Assembly: GCA_024752435.1 (NCBI GenBank)
Contig: CP103033.1
Location: 930,001-994,000, forward strand
DNA length: 64,000 bases
DNA from: Allantophomopsis cytisporea
Lineage: Eukaryota; Ascomycota; Leotiomycetes; Phacidiales; Phacidiaceae
Direction: 5' to 3'
A program made the position numbers and the translations under genes. Under the pieces are notes generated by a model. It was given only the letters and a program-made list of their open reading frames with translations, had not been told where the DNA came from and did not search any database. This document shows, piece by piece, positions 10,590-21,545 of the stretch (position 1 is the stretch's first letter; each line of letters starts with the position of its first letter).

Positions 10590-13588
10590 TTGATGATTGA
10601 TAAGGGGATATTTATATCAATCCTACTAGCCATAGGTCCTTGCCCAGTCCCTACAGATCCGATGGTCTCGCATTTTGCGGAGATCTTCATGATGTCTTAG
10701 GTAGTAAAGGCTCTTTAGTAGGCTAGACAACAATAAACGCAACTCCTAACTTCTTGTAAACAATTGTTCTCCTTCGGCAATGTGATAGTAGAACTGGTAT
10801 ATCACCCCGTGACGACGAATAATACACGTGACCATGAACTGCAAAATTCGTGGTTGGGTGCAAAAAATGAGGTATCGCTGGTTCACTAATACGCTACGTA
10901 TTAAGCTGCAAATGATTCTATGTAGGTATCTCAAGACGTTATTCGATGCCAAGATACCTATCTTTACATTGACATCTAATAAGGTACAATGGTACGGACC
11001 GATGATTATACTGCTGCCTGAGTGTCAAGGCACAACATGATTCCCAAGATGCACCGAACCTTGTATGCGTAGGTAGATTACCTATTTTATATAAATAGAC
11101 TATCTACCCCCTATACATCAGGTATTCACGTTTATATAACGCCGTTAGACTCGAGGAGAGGGTCTAGGGATAGTTTATACCAGCTAAACTTACGCGTCCA
11201 AGCGTGCCAAGCGGTTTATTGTTGAGGCGTTCATCAATCGTCAAGATTATCTGAAAGAAACTTCCTTCGATTGGGTAGTATTGCTCACAATATACTTTGG
11301 GAATGGAACATATCAAAGAACAATGAAATTAGTTCTACTGCTTGTAAAGGAAGCAATTCGAACAACCTAGTTGTCTTCGACCTCGTTCGTATCTGTGCGT
11401 GATCAGATTTGGTGATCTTGTGGTGATACAATCTCCAGATACGCGCCTAAAACTCAACGGTTATTCGCAATTTGTCTCGCTGATCTCGCTGACCGGCACA
11501 GAGTCCAAGATTCAAACAAACGCACGCATCAGCCTCTCTTCAAGACATTGATTTATCCCCCCAGACTCAGCAACAACGTGACTTCAATTTGATATGACAA
11601 CTGAACGTGTGTTCTTTCAACGCCCGACCTTACGAATATCACACCTTCTGGAGTTCGCTGCCATGATGCACTATGCCTTATTCAAGCAGGCGTAATCTAT
11701 ACTAGGCTAACCCCGCACCCGCTCCCGTCTCAAGAATGTCTTTAAAGCAGGGTTCTCCTCACTCCCAGGCATGTACATTGCATGTATCTCCAAGGGTTGT
11801 CACAACACTCCTCGTATGACTTCTACAGCAGCACAACTTACTGTCCAATTACTGTTCAATTGCTCACCAAATCACTCACCAATCTTGGCATACCCAGGTA
11901 GAGGCTCCCTCCCAGGTACCGATCATTCAACCATACGATGTCCAAGCATGCTCCAGGCCCAGATACGAACCTGCAGTTTGGGATTGGGAGATTGGAGATT
12001 GCAGATTACAGAACATGGTATAGTATGTGACAATGGTTGTGCCATCCAAGGAATGTGGGTGTGCTGTGTTATACATTGGTTGGGAACTGTCGTACCACTT
12101 CTGCTTGCATGTTTGAACTACCTACCTACCATACATATATGATGTGCTCTACCCCCTCCCTCACATTATCCCCTTCTTGTTTGACGTTCTTCCCTCTTTC
12201 TCGCGATCTTACGAAAATATACGCTTTCTGTTACTTGGTTGTCTTCCAGCGCGAAAAGATCGCAATATATATTCCGCGCCCTTCTCGCGAGAATGTCTAT
12301 CTTTTTTGAAATTGATCGTGGTTCTGCGTACTTGTGTATGGCGTGATTTCTCGAGCGACTAATGAGCGACTATCAAATTGGGGGGCCGTTGGGCGTGGCT
12401 TGAGAGATGCAGGCAGGATCCACGATAGATATATGCCAACCGACTGAGAACTTAATGGCATCCATCGGGACGGACCACTTGATGCTCACCACTCTTGGAC
12501 CAGAGCTACAATTTTGAGTTTGCCTTGTCGATCATCGAACGCGTCCGTGATTTTGGAACACTAGGAATGGCCAAGTATCATCGGGATTGTCTACGCTATA
12601 TCGGAGCAGACTCTTTGATGCTCAACAGTCCTGGACCAATGCAGAAGTCCGTATGATATACCGAGTGTCGACTGGTTCCGTAGCCTTGAGGCCATGAGGT
12701 GTGGCTAAGCAACGTCAAAACGGAGTCACTACCATATCGATGTATGGTATTGGCATTGCGGTAACACGACGTCGAACATGATCCTCGATGATGTGGACTG
12801 AACCTCGTCATCTTCGTCTTAATCGTACGAGGACCTGCTGCCCGCCCCAGCCCTTTCCATGCGACAACGGTGACGTATAGCAAGATCGACTTGACACAGC
12901 CGTTCATCATCGTTGCCCACCTGGCAGCACGACGCCCATGCTCTTCGACTGGTACCAGGATAGATCACTCTCGCCATAGTGTTTCTACGGCGATGGAACG
13001 AAACGGTGAGTTCTCTCGAGATGTTATCGAGTTCAGTGGCTTTCGTCTTGTCAATCCGATGTTCTACAAATGTCTTTGAAGCATTTCTTGATTTCCCTTC
13101 GTTCGATCGAACCTCTAATTCAAGCTGTAGCTTGTTGGTATTTTCTAGACCCTGTTGTTATAACGAAGATTAGTGTTTGGCTCAACTTGCTATGCTTGTA
13201 GGAAACAATTGGCAAGTGACGTCCATCACCTACTTGTGCGTGTCGCTGCTTGAAAGCATAGCTTTCATTCACGATGAATATTGCCAAACATTGTCACTTT
13301 CGGAAGCTGCGATCCCTCAAGAGCTGCGATAGCGACGACATCCTGCAGGTGAACACAGCTTTCAACGGCATACTGGCTTGTTGCCACTCCAAGGAAGTGC
13401 TGATATGGTCCTGGAAGGCAAGCTTCTCTGCTTAGACCATAGCCACTGAGGACCCACCCCGATATTTCGAAGAATCCAATTCATGATGCTCAATTGTTCT
13501 CATGATTCAGGACGTCATCTTCCCATCGTCTCATAATTGTTTTCCGAGTCGTCTTTAGCTTCGTTCCATCGTACCGACGATACCGACT

Positions 13589-13613
13589 GTCATCGAGCAT
13601 CTTGCTCGATGAC
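13589..13613. repeat. Hairpin with 11-bp perfect arms
   Basis: GTCATCGAGCA is followed by a 3-base TCT loop and the exact reverse complement TGCTCGATGAC. It is the longest perfect stem I found in the non-coding part of the window. It lies in a gene-free stretch, and a run of T on either side is absent, so it is not a simple terminator. Confidence 0.7.
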
Positions 13614-13936
13614 CCCATATCGAAAATAAAAAACAAACACCTGCAGCACGACCTTGAAGATATTGTTCTTATACTCAAGATCTGCAACAAGCCCGAGGCA
13701 TTCCTGTTGTCCATGAGTACCAACAACTGCTGTCCATGACGGCTTTTACAAGACACCCAAATAATCTCATCGAGGTGACAAATGAGAAATATGACCTACA
13801 TCCATATATCCATATCTGCTTCGACAGCGGACCAGAACATTGATACAGGTTCCTAAATTCCATCTTGTCAACTGTCTGTCATAATTAATGTGGTCGGAAA
13901 CACGGAACTATATGCCTGATAGTTCCGGCATTCAAA

Positions 13937-13955
13937 TAAGCTTCAACGAAGCTTA
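13937..13955. repeat. Short hairpin
   Basis: TAAGCTTC and GAAGCTTA surround a 3-base AAC loop. It is about 320 bp from the longer hairpin. Confidence 0.6.
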
Positions 13956-14092
13956 CCGAACTTACCGCCATCAGACTGCTAGAGGCCGTCTTTGGTGGAA
14001 GCCGACCGAATGACACGTTGAGCATAGCATTGCACATTTTGGGGAAGGTCAATTGAAAGATGGCAATGTCGTAAGATCAATTGGCATCATTG

Positions 14093-14115
14093 GAGATCAA
14101 TTGATCTCTCGAGAG
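14093..14115. repeat. Two overlapping palindromes downstream of ATP9
   Basis: GAGATCAATTGATCTC (16 bp, perfect) overlaps CTCTCGAGAG (10 bp, perfect). It lies about 310 bp past the ATP9 stop codon, so it could lie in or near its 3' flank. Confidence 0.6.
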
Positions 14116-14427
14116 CTTCGATGAACAAATTGTCGCAATCGCAATTGAGTCTCAACAAAGATAGCTCTCGTTGGTCTTTGTTGCCCGGGATCTCGCGTTT
14201 TGTTGGGTCGCAGACTGAACGTTCAATTCGCGTGTGATGCAAAAGTGTAAGAAGCTGTATGAAGTGGAAGATGGTTTGTATGCTGCAATCACTATATTGA
14301 TCTTGCTGGCACTATGCAGTAGTTTTACATTTTACAGTCCCATCGTCTCAATCTCCCTCCGTCTCTCGTATTCCAACTCATGCTCATTACTCACACGATC
14401 GCGAATCCGGATTCACGAGCGCGTAAT

Positions 14428-14973
14428 TTAAACGTACTTGCACATCATGGCAACCATGAGGTCGAAAAGTCCGATGGCCTCAACGAAAGCGAAACCGAGA
14501 ATGGCGTAGGAGAAGAGCTGTCCTCTCATGGATGGGTTGCGGGCAACGGCGGTGAGAAGGGCGGCGAAAACCATACCGATACCGATACCAGCACCACCGA
14601 GACCGATGGCAGCGGAACCCATACCAATGTTCTGGGAGACCTGGACCATAGCGGAGGCGATCTCAGAGGAGTATGGGCGGACAGTCTGGCGGCTGACGAC
14701 GTTGCGGGTGGCAGCGTTAAGGATGGTGGAGGCCTGCTGGCGCTTCATGGCCTGGAATGGGGAGGCCTTGGTCATGCCTGTGTGAATCATACAAAGTCAA
14801 TTGGGAGCTCAATTGCTGTTTTGGGCGGCGTTTTGAAGGCCTCGCGAGATGTGATGTTTACCTGAGAACTGGCGGGCAGCAACGTTGCTGCGAACCATTG
14901 GGCGGGCAACCTTGGTGGAAGCAGATCCCATGAGGGAGGCGACCTTTGGGGCCATGCGAAGAGTAGATGCCAT
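14428..14973 (-). CDS. ATP9: ATP synthase subunit 9 (F0 c-subunit), nuclear-encoded mitochondrial precursor
   Basis: Predicted 153 residues, exons 14973-14862 and 14777-14428 (intron phase 1). The first ~70 residues are an Arg/Ser/Ala-rich mitochondrial presequence without acidic residues; the mature chain starts near YSSEIASAMVQ. The two membrane helices of the c-ring are complete: GSAAIGLGGAGIGIGMVFAA and LFSYAILGFAFVEAIGLFDL, with the polar loop ARNPSM between them and the proton-carrying Glu at about residue 137 (FVEAIG). The protein forms the rotating ring of mitochondrial ATP synthase. Length and layout match the nuclear su9 genes of filamentous ascomycetes. A second in-frame ATG eight codons upstream (at 14997) exists, but MASTLRMAPK is the usual family start. 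Confidence 0.97.
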
Positions 14974-17900
14974 TGTGATGATCGGGGGTGAGGACACTCG
15001 AATGTTGATGGAATGGAGTGGTGAGGTTGAGGTAGGATGGATGTGAGAGAAAGGATCGAAGGTCGAGGATGAAAATTTGAGAGCTGGGTAGACATATGGC
15101 TACACCCCTTTAGTACTCCGTAACCGGTTGGATGCCTGAGTATTCGCAAATCGAGCACATTCCCGCGAGATGGTCTGTGTCATCTGTGGAGCAAGCCTCT
15201 TTCAGGATGCGTGATACGTGCTGTTCCCCGTGTGCCCCCTTAATTGTTCCCTCATCACTTGCTGGGGGATTTGATAGAATAGACTGTAATTCACTCTTGC
15301 GTACGGAGTGCGGTTACAATGGCCAAGTCAAACGCAACGCAGCCATACGTAATTTGAAAGGTTTATCTTTGCCATACTACAAAAACCAGTGATTGGATGA
15401 ATGGACCATCACGACTCGCGGCGTTACCACTTGTCATGCAATATTGGTTCGCACCAGGAGTAAAAAGCCATCCATCTACTTTGAACACGCTTGCTTGATT
15501 GATTATGAAAGTCACCAAGGGAAAAGCAAGAGAAAAGGAAGCCCGAGAGGCTCTAGATGAATATAGGTTGAGTACGAAAGGTACGGAAGCATGGCAAAGA
15601 TCCATCGCCAGTAGGCAAAGTCCGGGCCGGCAAAGAAACTTATCGATATTCTCCCAGAAATACACCTACACTTGTATTTTATGGGACTACCGGCTCGCCA
15701 TTGGAAGTCATTATGCCTGAAGCAGCATTATTCTCGAAATGCTCCATTGGGAACTTGACAGCAGCCTCAAGCCGCCACCGCCGCCCATTTCCATTCCACG
15801 GCCAGACATTCTTTTTTGGAGGGTTGAGGTCTTCACTATGGAAGTAAATAAGTGAAGGTGCATGGCCTATCTCACTCGCATTTGTGCAGGAGCCGAAAGC
15901 ATAAAAGGCGGCGGCGGCTGGTCACACTTACTTACACATGCGCTGGACTGGATGTTGGCCCAGCTAAGTACGGTCGCTGGGCCATGTCATGATTGTCATT
16001 GGCTCATAAATGGCAGATTTCCCGGCCACAGAAGCTGTTTTGGTGTTGTGGATACAAAAGTGGGTCTAGCGAAAAATTCTTTTTTTCCCAGCCGTACGAG
16101 AAGATGACCCGAATGTCGGCGACAGACGGATGCCACTCCGGACGGTCACGTTTTCGTCTCCATTGACGTCCGTCTTGAAGAGCAAAGCAGACTTCCAAAA
16201 ATGCCAACATTGTGTTTTGTGTTCACCAGCCTCAATTTCCAACGATATCAATGGAGAGTCCGCGCTTCATGTTCTGGGGAATATTCCACGACCGTGACGC
16301 CCATGTCTGAGCAGGAAAGTCGTCCATTACGACCTGTGTGGGTGAGCTTCCCAACTATTGCTGGGCTAGTTGGGGTGACCTATCTCTTTACCCCTGTCAA
16401 TGACTCTGTAGCTTGGGTATGGTGTCGCACTTTCACCTGCTTGTCCTCTAACGAGCACGAAAATGATCGGGTCAGTGGATCGAGAGTTTTAGCCATCTTT
16501 GTACGGCCGATAAGGGCCCGGATGCCCTGAGGCTCTCAACACTGGGCCGAGGAATTCTTAAAGGAGTGTCCAGCGCTTCTGTAAAGACGTTTACTTGTTC
16601 TGGATGCCAATTGAGATCCGCGTTATGTACGGTATGGTTCGGCTGTGTTATCGTTGATGATGCTCATATTCGCGGTTATGGCTAGCAGTTGAAAAATTCA
16701 CTTGAAGGAAAAACCAGCACAAACGGAACGGTGGCCAACTTCCATATCTGACTCGTTTGATTGGGATAACAACTAGCAATCTCCGGCGGAATAAGGGAGG
16801 ATTGGAAGGGTATATGCCTCGGCCATCCGGTCATCGATCAGGCAAGAAATGCACAATTTCACAAGTTCATTTTGGCAGTCCGGTCTGTCGAGAGAGTAGC
16901 AGGGCCGACTGCTGATATGCTATGTGAGCGTCTGAGCCTGAGCCTGAGCCTGAGCCTGTGTTTTGGTTTCAGGCCGACTGCCGAAAGTGAATCCTGATGC
17001 TCAATGCTCAAGCTCCCTCCCTACCTTAGCTACGAGCTCCCATGTATGAAGACGAGGTCCACGTCCAAGCTCCTCCACGGCTGGTGCGGGTGGTGGTCCT
17101 GGATGTGCCTGTACAGCGCATCGACGGTAGCTGTATTTTCTCCGAATATGAACTGAGTTGCTGGTCAATTGAAGTGAGAAGCAACGCACGAATTCTCATT
17201 GAGAGAGCGACGATGGTACCAGCGAAGAACGAACTTGATAGCAATGTCGTTGATAATTCGGACCTTTTATTTTCCTGGGTTTGGTGCATCAATGGCATGG
17301 TGGCATGGCATAAAGAAGGTTGCGCGCGTGGAGGCGTGGGGGTTTCGTACCTTACCTACTGCGTAAGTGGACGACGACAGTTGACGCCATAGAAACGAGG
17401 CATTAATACTATAAGCCTGAAACTCTAGGGTACCAAAGTCAAAGGTAAAGTTGCGCACTTGCCTTGTCTCTCCTTATCGAGAATACCCTGATTACCCCGT
17501 AAAGCGCAGACGACGACATTCATTACCCCGTACTTAAGCCTTCGAAAGGGGTCACTCCCTTCACATGAAGTATATGAATAGAAAGTGACTCTGATCGCTA
17601 GGTCCCTCCGTGGTATGGCCTAGATGATGGCTATGCTTCTCCGTGCGTATTCTCAGTTGCCGATGGCTTGCACGGCTCGCTGTCTTCAGTGTGTGTCTCT
17701 GAACAGGGGGAAATGATAAAGGAACACGTCAAAGCCTAACCCGACTGGTCGGGCTATCTCTCCATGTATGTCTACCCGTCACCTGTGCGACCTTGCGATG
17801 CAACAGCGAATATCATTTGCTACAATGATAAATTCCTACATAGTTTGTCACCTTTCTCTGTGGCTCACAAAACAATACCGCTTGCCACAGATTGTCTATA

Positions 17901-19554
17901 ACCTCATTCTGTTCATCGCGGATCCGGGAAGTTTAGTGCCGATCCTTGTACTGAGAAACTCGACGATATCTTGTTTGTTCATTGAGCTTTTGTGGTCTGC
18001 AGCGCGTCTAGTGGATAGCTGTTGTGGTGTTCATTGATTATACTTCGAAATGCGTGCATGTCATCTGCAATCACGGGAAAAGAAGAGGAACACCCTTGAC
18101 TATTACTGCTGATAACTTTAGATTGATGTCCGTGGAACTGGAATGTCGAATTCTAACTCTTGTTTGGAGATGTGTGACTCACATTTCTTGTGGATTATCT
18201 TTCTAATTAGAGCGCTGTGCGTTTGCATTGCGAAGAGCTATGTATGAGAGAGTGGTGATAAACGCTTGCATTTCCAAGTTCCCCAAGAACCTTGTGATTC
18301 TTTTAGGAAAAAGAGCCACTCGCCACGACCATGTGTAACCACAAATAATAAGTCGATGACGGTATTGATAGCTATAGGCGTTTCAATTTCTGTAAGCGTC
18401 AAGATTCAGTCACAGAGGGGATGATGATTCGAGGAATATTAATCTAGAACCTTTAATACTATATTGCGTATATTAGCGTCATCGTTCGTACATAGTACCA
18501 TGCATACCATTGACAGGTACCGCTAGCCACAACGATCTGTCTTGATCACCAAATGCTTCTTCGGCATTCTACGCGTGACCACGCGGTTGGTTCGCGTTCA
18601 TGCGAGAGCATTATCCCGTCTAGCAACGGCGTGCATTCAGTATCTATGTGGATTACCTGCAGCCCTAGCTCGTTCAGAGGAACGCCACTTTCTACTATCA
18701 TCTTGAAGTGCACCCGTTGAACGGGGATCTGATAGTTAGTTATGGTTGTGTGCTGGGTAATGGCTCTTGAACTATGCACTACCAAGTGATACGACCATCT
18801 GCTTGTAATTTCGAGTATATGATACTTGATTGAAGGGCGGGGTATTGCGACGATCTATGGAAACTTTCTTTTATTCCTGGTTAATAGCATATCAAGTCCA
18901 TGTTGATTCATACGTGAAAATGGTACTATCCTTCATACATAGGTATGTTATCAGGCAATAGTAGCGACGTTTGATTTCTGCAGGAGCCTTGACGTCTATC
19001 ATTAGAAACCAGCCATTCAAGTATTCCAATCAGCTGGTTAGCGGAGAGTACCAATATTTGATATGACTCACAAATCACATAATACTTCAAAAAAAAAAAA
19101 AAACTGCGCAATTGCTGCAGATCATTTATCACTTACATCCTTTCAGAGTACTCCGGGACGAAGAATAGGGAAGAGGGAACATTCTGTACAGAGAAGACAG
19201 AGAATGATTCTGATTGAGTTTTTTCAAGACAGAGATAGCTAAAGAATCTGCGTACAATGCCGACTTAAATTTTTAGATATGTAGCTTCAAGGATGCTAGG
19301 CAACTGCGTTGAAAGGGGAAAGGGGCGAGAGAATGGTAGTAATAAGCATCTTGTCTTGTAGTGAACTGTCTTCGAAGTTGCAACAGAAACAACGTTGAAT
19401 GGGGAACATTGTCTGAACAGCTTGGCACCCAGGGGTTGCTTGGGATGGTCATAAGCCATTCCATACATACTACGATTGAGTAGATCGAATTCCAACCATC
19501 ACAGGCCAGTAAATATCTTAGAAAACATGAAGGTACTATTGATTCTCGGTACTC
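14974..19554. other. Gene-poor region, no gene seen
   Basis: 4.6 kb. The first few hundred bases are the ATP9 promoter. The rest contains only short open frames on both strands, the longest starting at ATG 17042 (116 codons), with no recognised domain and no convincing splice extension. A six-base tandem repeat lies at 16933-16957 and an A-run at about 19088-19102. A non-coding RNA or an old inactivated gene cannot be excluded. Confidence 0.5.
16933..16957. repeat. Hexanucleotide tandem repeat (TGAGCC)n
   Basis: Four uninterrupted copies of TGAGCC, in the gene-poor stretch. Confidence 0.8.
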
Positions 19555-21076
19555 CTAGCTATTTCCTTTGTAGTACATGTAGAGCTGAGCAGGTGCATAC
19601 ACCATTACCCTCTGATCAGCACTCTCTTTGATTACCCCAAACATCTTTGTGTACAGCACATCTTTGGACGCCGTATTGTTGCACTTTTCGTGATGTCCAG
19701 CATAGAACTGAGTGCCAGTGCTCGCCCAGATAGTACGTACTGCCGGCGACTCTGCCTTGAGACGAGCATTGAACCTGACTGCATCATCTACAATTCTCTT
19801 AAGCTGCGGCTCCATTTTCTCCTCGTCACCAAAAAGCTCAGCTATGGGTGAGAGAGTAGTTTTCATCTCTTGAGCAATAGACAAGCCTTCTTGCTTCAGT
19901 TGAGCTTTGAAAGTGATGCAGTCTTGATACATCGATAGTCGTGCCGTCTTCGCCAATATTTCAGCCAAATCAGTGTCTAAGCTGATACAATATGATTAGA
20001 AGTCCATTCAATTCCATCGATAATTCCATCGATTGAAAGCGCTGTACTTGCCTCTTTGAGAAATGTTTTCCCGTATACTATTCTCGAACTTGATATAAAA
20101 GGCCGAACGTTCGAACGGGGAGCTTCCAAAGATACGGTCATGGAGGAGGTAAACTACCACAATAGGGAACAAGTCCATCCCATCGATGTTGGTTTCTCGT
20201 AAACTGTCTACGCGGGACTTCAGATGCTGTCGTCGTTTGCCGTCAATTCCGTAGATCGTTGCCAGAGCCTTTGATAAGGAACGATATTGCTCAGGCTGGT
20301 ATTGAATACTCGCGAAGAGGGAAGTCAAGTGAAGAAATGGTAGGCGAATACCTTTGTCCTTCATTCTTGCGAGCTCATGTCTATTTATGACTTCAACAAG
20401 ATCCTTGATGTTGTCGTCGAGCTGCTTCAGGTAAGAGCACACAAAGCCATAGTCCAGTGCATCTTCAGCATCCACTCCCTCTATAGCTGACTGATATTGT
20501 TGCTCAGATGGTATTGCAGCTCCTGTTGCGAGATCAAACTGCCTTACGTCTCCAGTATTTGACTCCGAATAATGGGTTTGGTTGTTACAATCCAAATCCG
20601 GGCTCGAAGTGATAGACATACAATCAACAACGATTGAGCTTTCATCGACAACTGAGTTTGACTCCCGAATACGAGTGCGAGTATTGGCCAAGGTTCGTTT
20701 CCCACGATAGTAAGGTGTCGAATCGGTAGAAGAACCACGCTGTTGCTTGAAATATTAGCTTGATACATGAACTTCGCAACGACTTCATGTCCTGAAGAGA
20801 AGTAATTACATTTCTTAGGTATCTTTTTCTTTGAGATCTGAAGCTTTTTGATTTCTTGAGAATTGGGCGTAGGTAGTGAGCAAACTGCGGTTTGGGTCGG
20901 CCTCCAGTAAAAAAGATTTTTCTCCCATACTTGTACCGCTCCTTAGGAATCAGCCAGCATAATGCCTCCTGTATATTTTCAGGAATTTCTTCCAATTTGG
21001 ATACATCTTCCCAACCTTTGCCATCTTTTCGTGACTCAAAATCGTAAAACAATTGTGGTGGATTTTCGTCTGCCAT
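19555..21076 (-). CDS. Unrecognised protein, divergent partner of the Hsp70-like gene
   Basis: I do not recognise this protein. The model gives 460 residues from exons 21076-20810, 20745-20052 and 19976-19555. The start is the first ATG (MADENPPQLFYDF); the open frame continues upstream without an ATG. The N-terminal third is mixed charged and ends in a basic patch (RPILKKSKSFRSQRKRYLR), then a low-complexity Ser/Thr segment, then a probably helical region from about residue 170 onward. No signal peptide or membrane segment is seen. The second intron appears to use a GC donor (GAG|GCAAGT) with acceptor TTAG; it is the only choice I found that joins the two long frames. The gene is head-to-head with the Hsp70-like gene, 469 bp between start codons, so the two may share a promoter. 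Confidence 0.6.
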
Positions 21077-21545
21077 AGTAGTAAAAGATGTTTCTGAAGT
21101 CAAAGAAGTGTTCGGCTCAACACTATGTGAATTAACGTGAGTAGTATCGTTTGTTGTCACCAGAAATACGGCCTGCAGCGTATCGAATCTGTATGCCCTT
21201 CATCTCACATAACAATCGTAGCAGAATGCGGGATAGTTGCGCACAATATCCCTAACCTTGTAAGAAAGACAAGTCATCTGCATCATTTACCTACTATATT
21301 TGCTCTTCTATCACCCCTTGTTATTGACTGCATGTTAAGTTTCCGCATATGCAAAGAGTCTCAGTCATCTGCCAGGGCCACGGTTATCTTGATGGGACGA
21401 AATTTACGAGGGAGTGGGAAAGCTGACTATATAACTTGGTGATCGGAAAGCGAAGTCCTCCGAACACGAACTTTCGAACACTGTTATATGTGATCATTGC
21501 ATTACTTTACAACTATTTTCTCACGGAGAAATAAGAAAATAAACT
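21077..21545. promoter_or_regulatory. Shared intergenic promoter of a divergent pair
   Basis: 469 bp between the start codons of the two divergent genes. AT-rich on both ends; no specific factor site can be named from reading alone. Confidence 0.5.

Larger units (their letters stand above)
9771..14427. other. Gene-poor region with palindromes and hairpins
   Basis: 4.7 kb with no gene I can support. From 9.8 to 11.2 kb it is AT-rich with short palindromes (10211-10226, 10365-10380, 10571-10589, and an imperfect one at about 11070-11107). From 11.4 to 12.3 kb there are a few chance open frames, the longest from an ATG at 11771 (123 codons), with no recognisable protein. From 12.4 to 14.2 kb base composition looks more like coding DNA, but every frame is broken; hairpins occur at 13589-13613, 13937-13955 and 14093-14115. 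The last part is the 3' flank of ATP9. A decayed gene or repeat is possible. Confidence 0.5.

Noticed and set aside
11771..12142. 123-codon open frame starting with ATG
   Set aside because: Composition and lack of any motif suggest chance; no neighbouring splice extension.
14380..14865. 161-codon open frame opposite ATP9
   Set aside because: It is the antisense shadow of a strongly conserved gene and has no recognisable protein features.
17042..17392. 116-codon open frame and an opposing minus-strand frame
   Set aside because: Neither shows a family pattern; overlapping frames on both strands point to chance openness.
17500..17560. GTACTTAAGCC, as in fungal 5S rRNA
   Set aside because: The rest of the 5S sequence is absent on either side.
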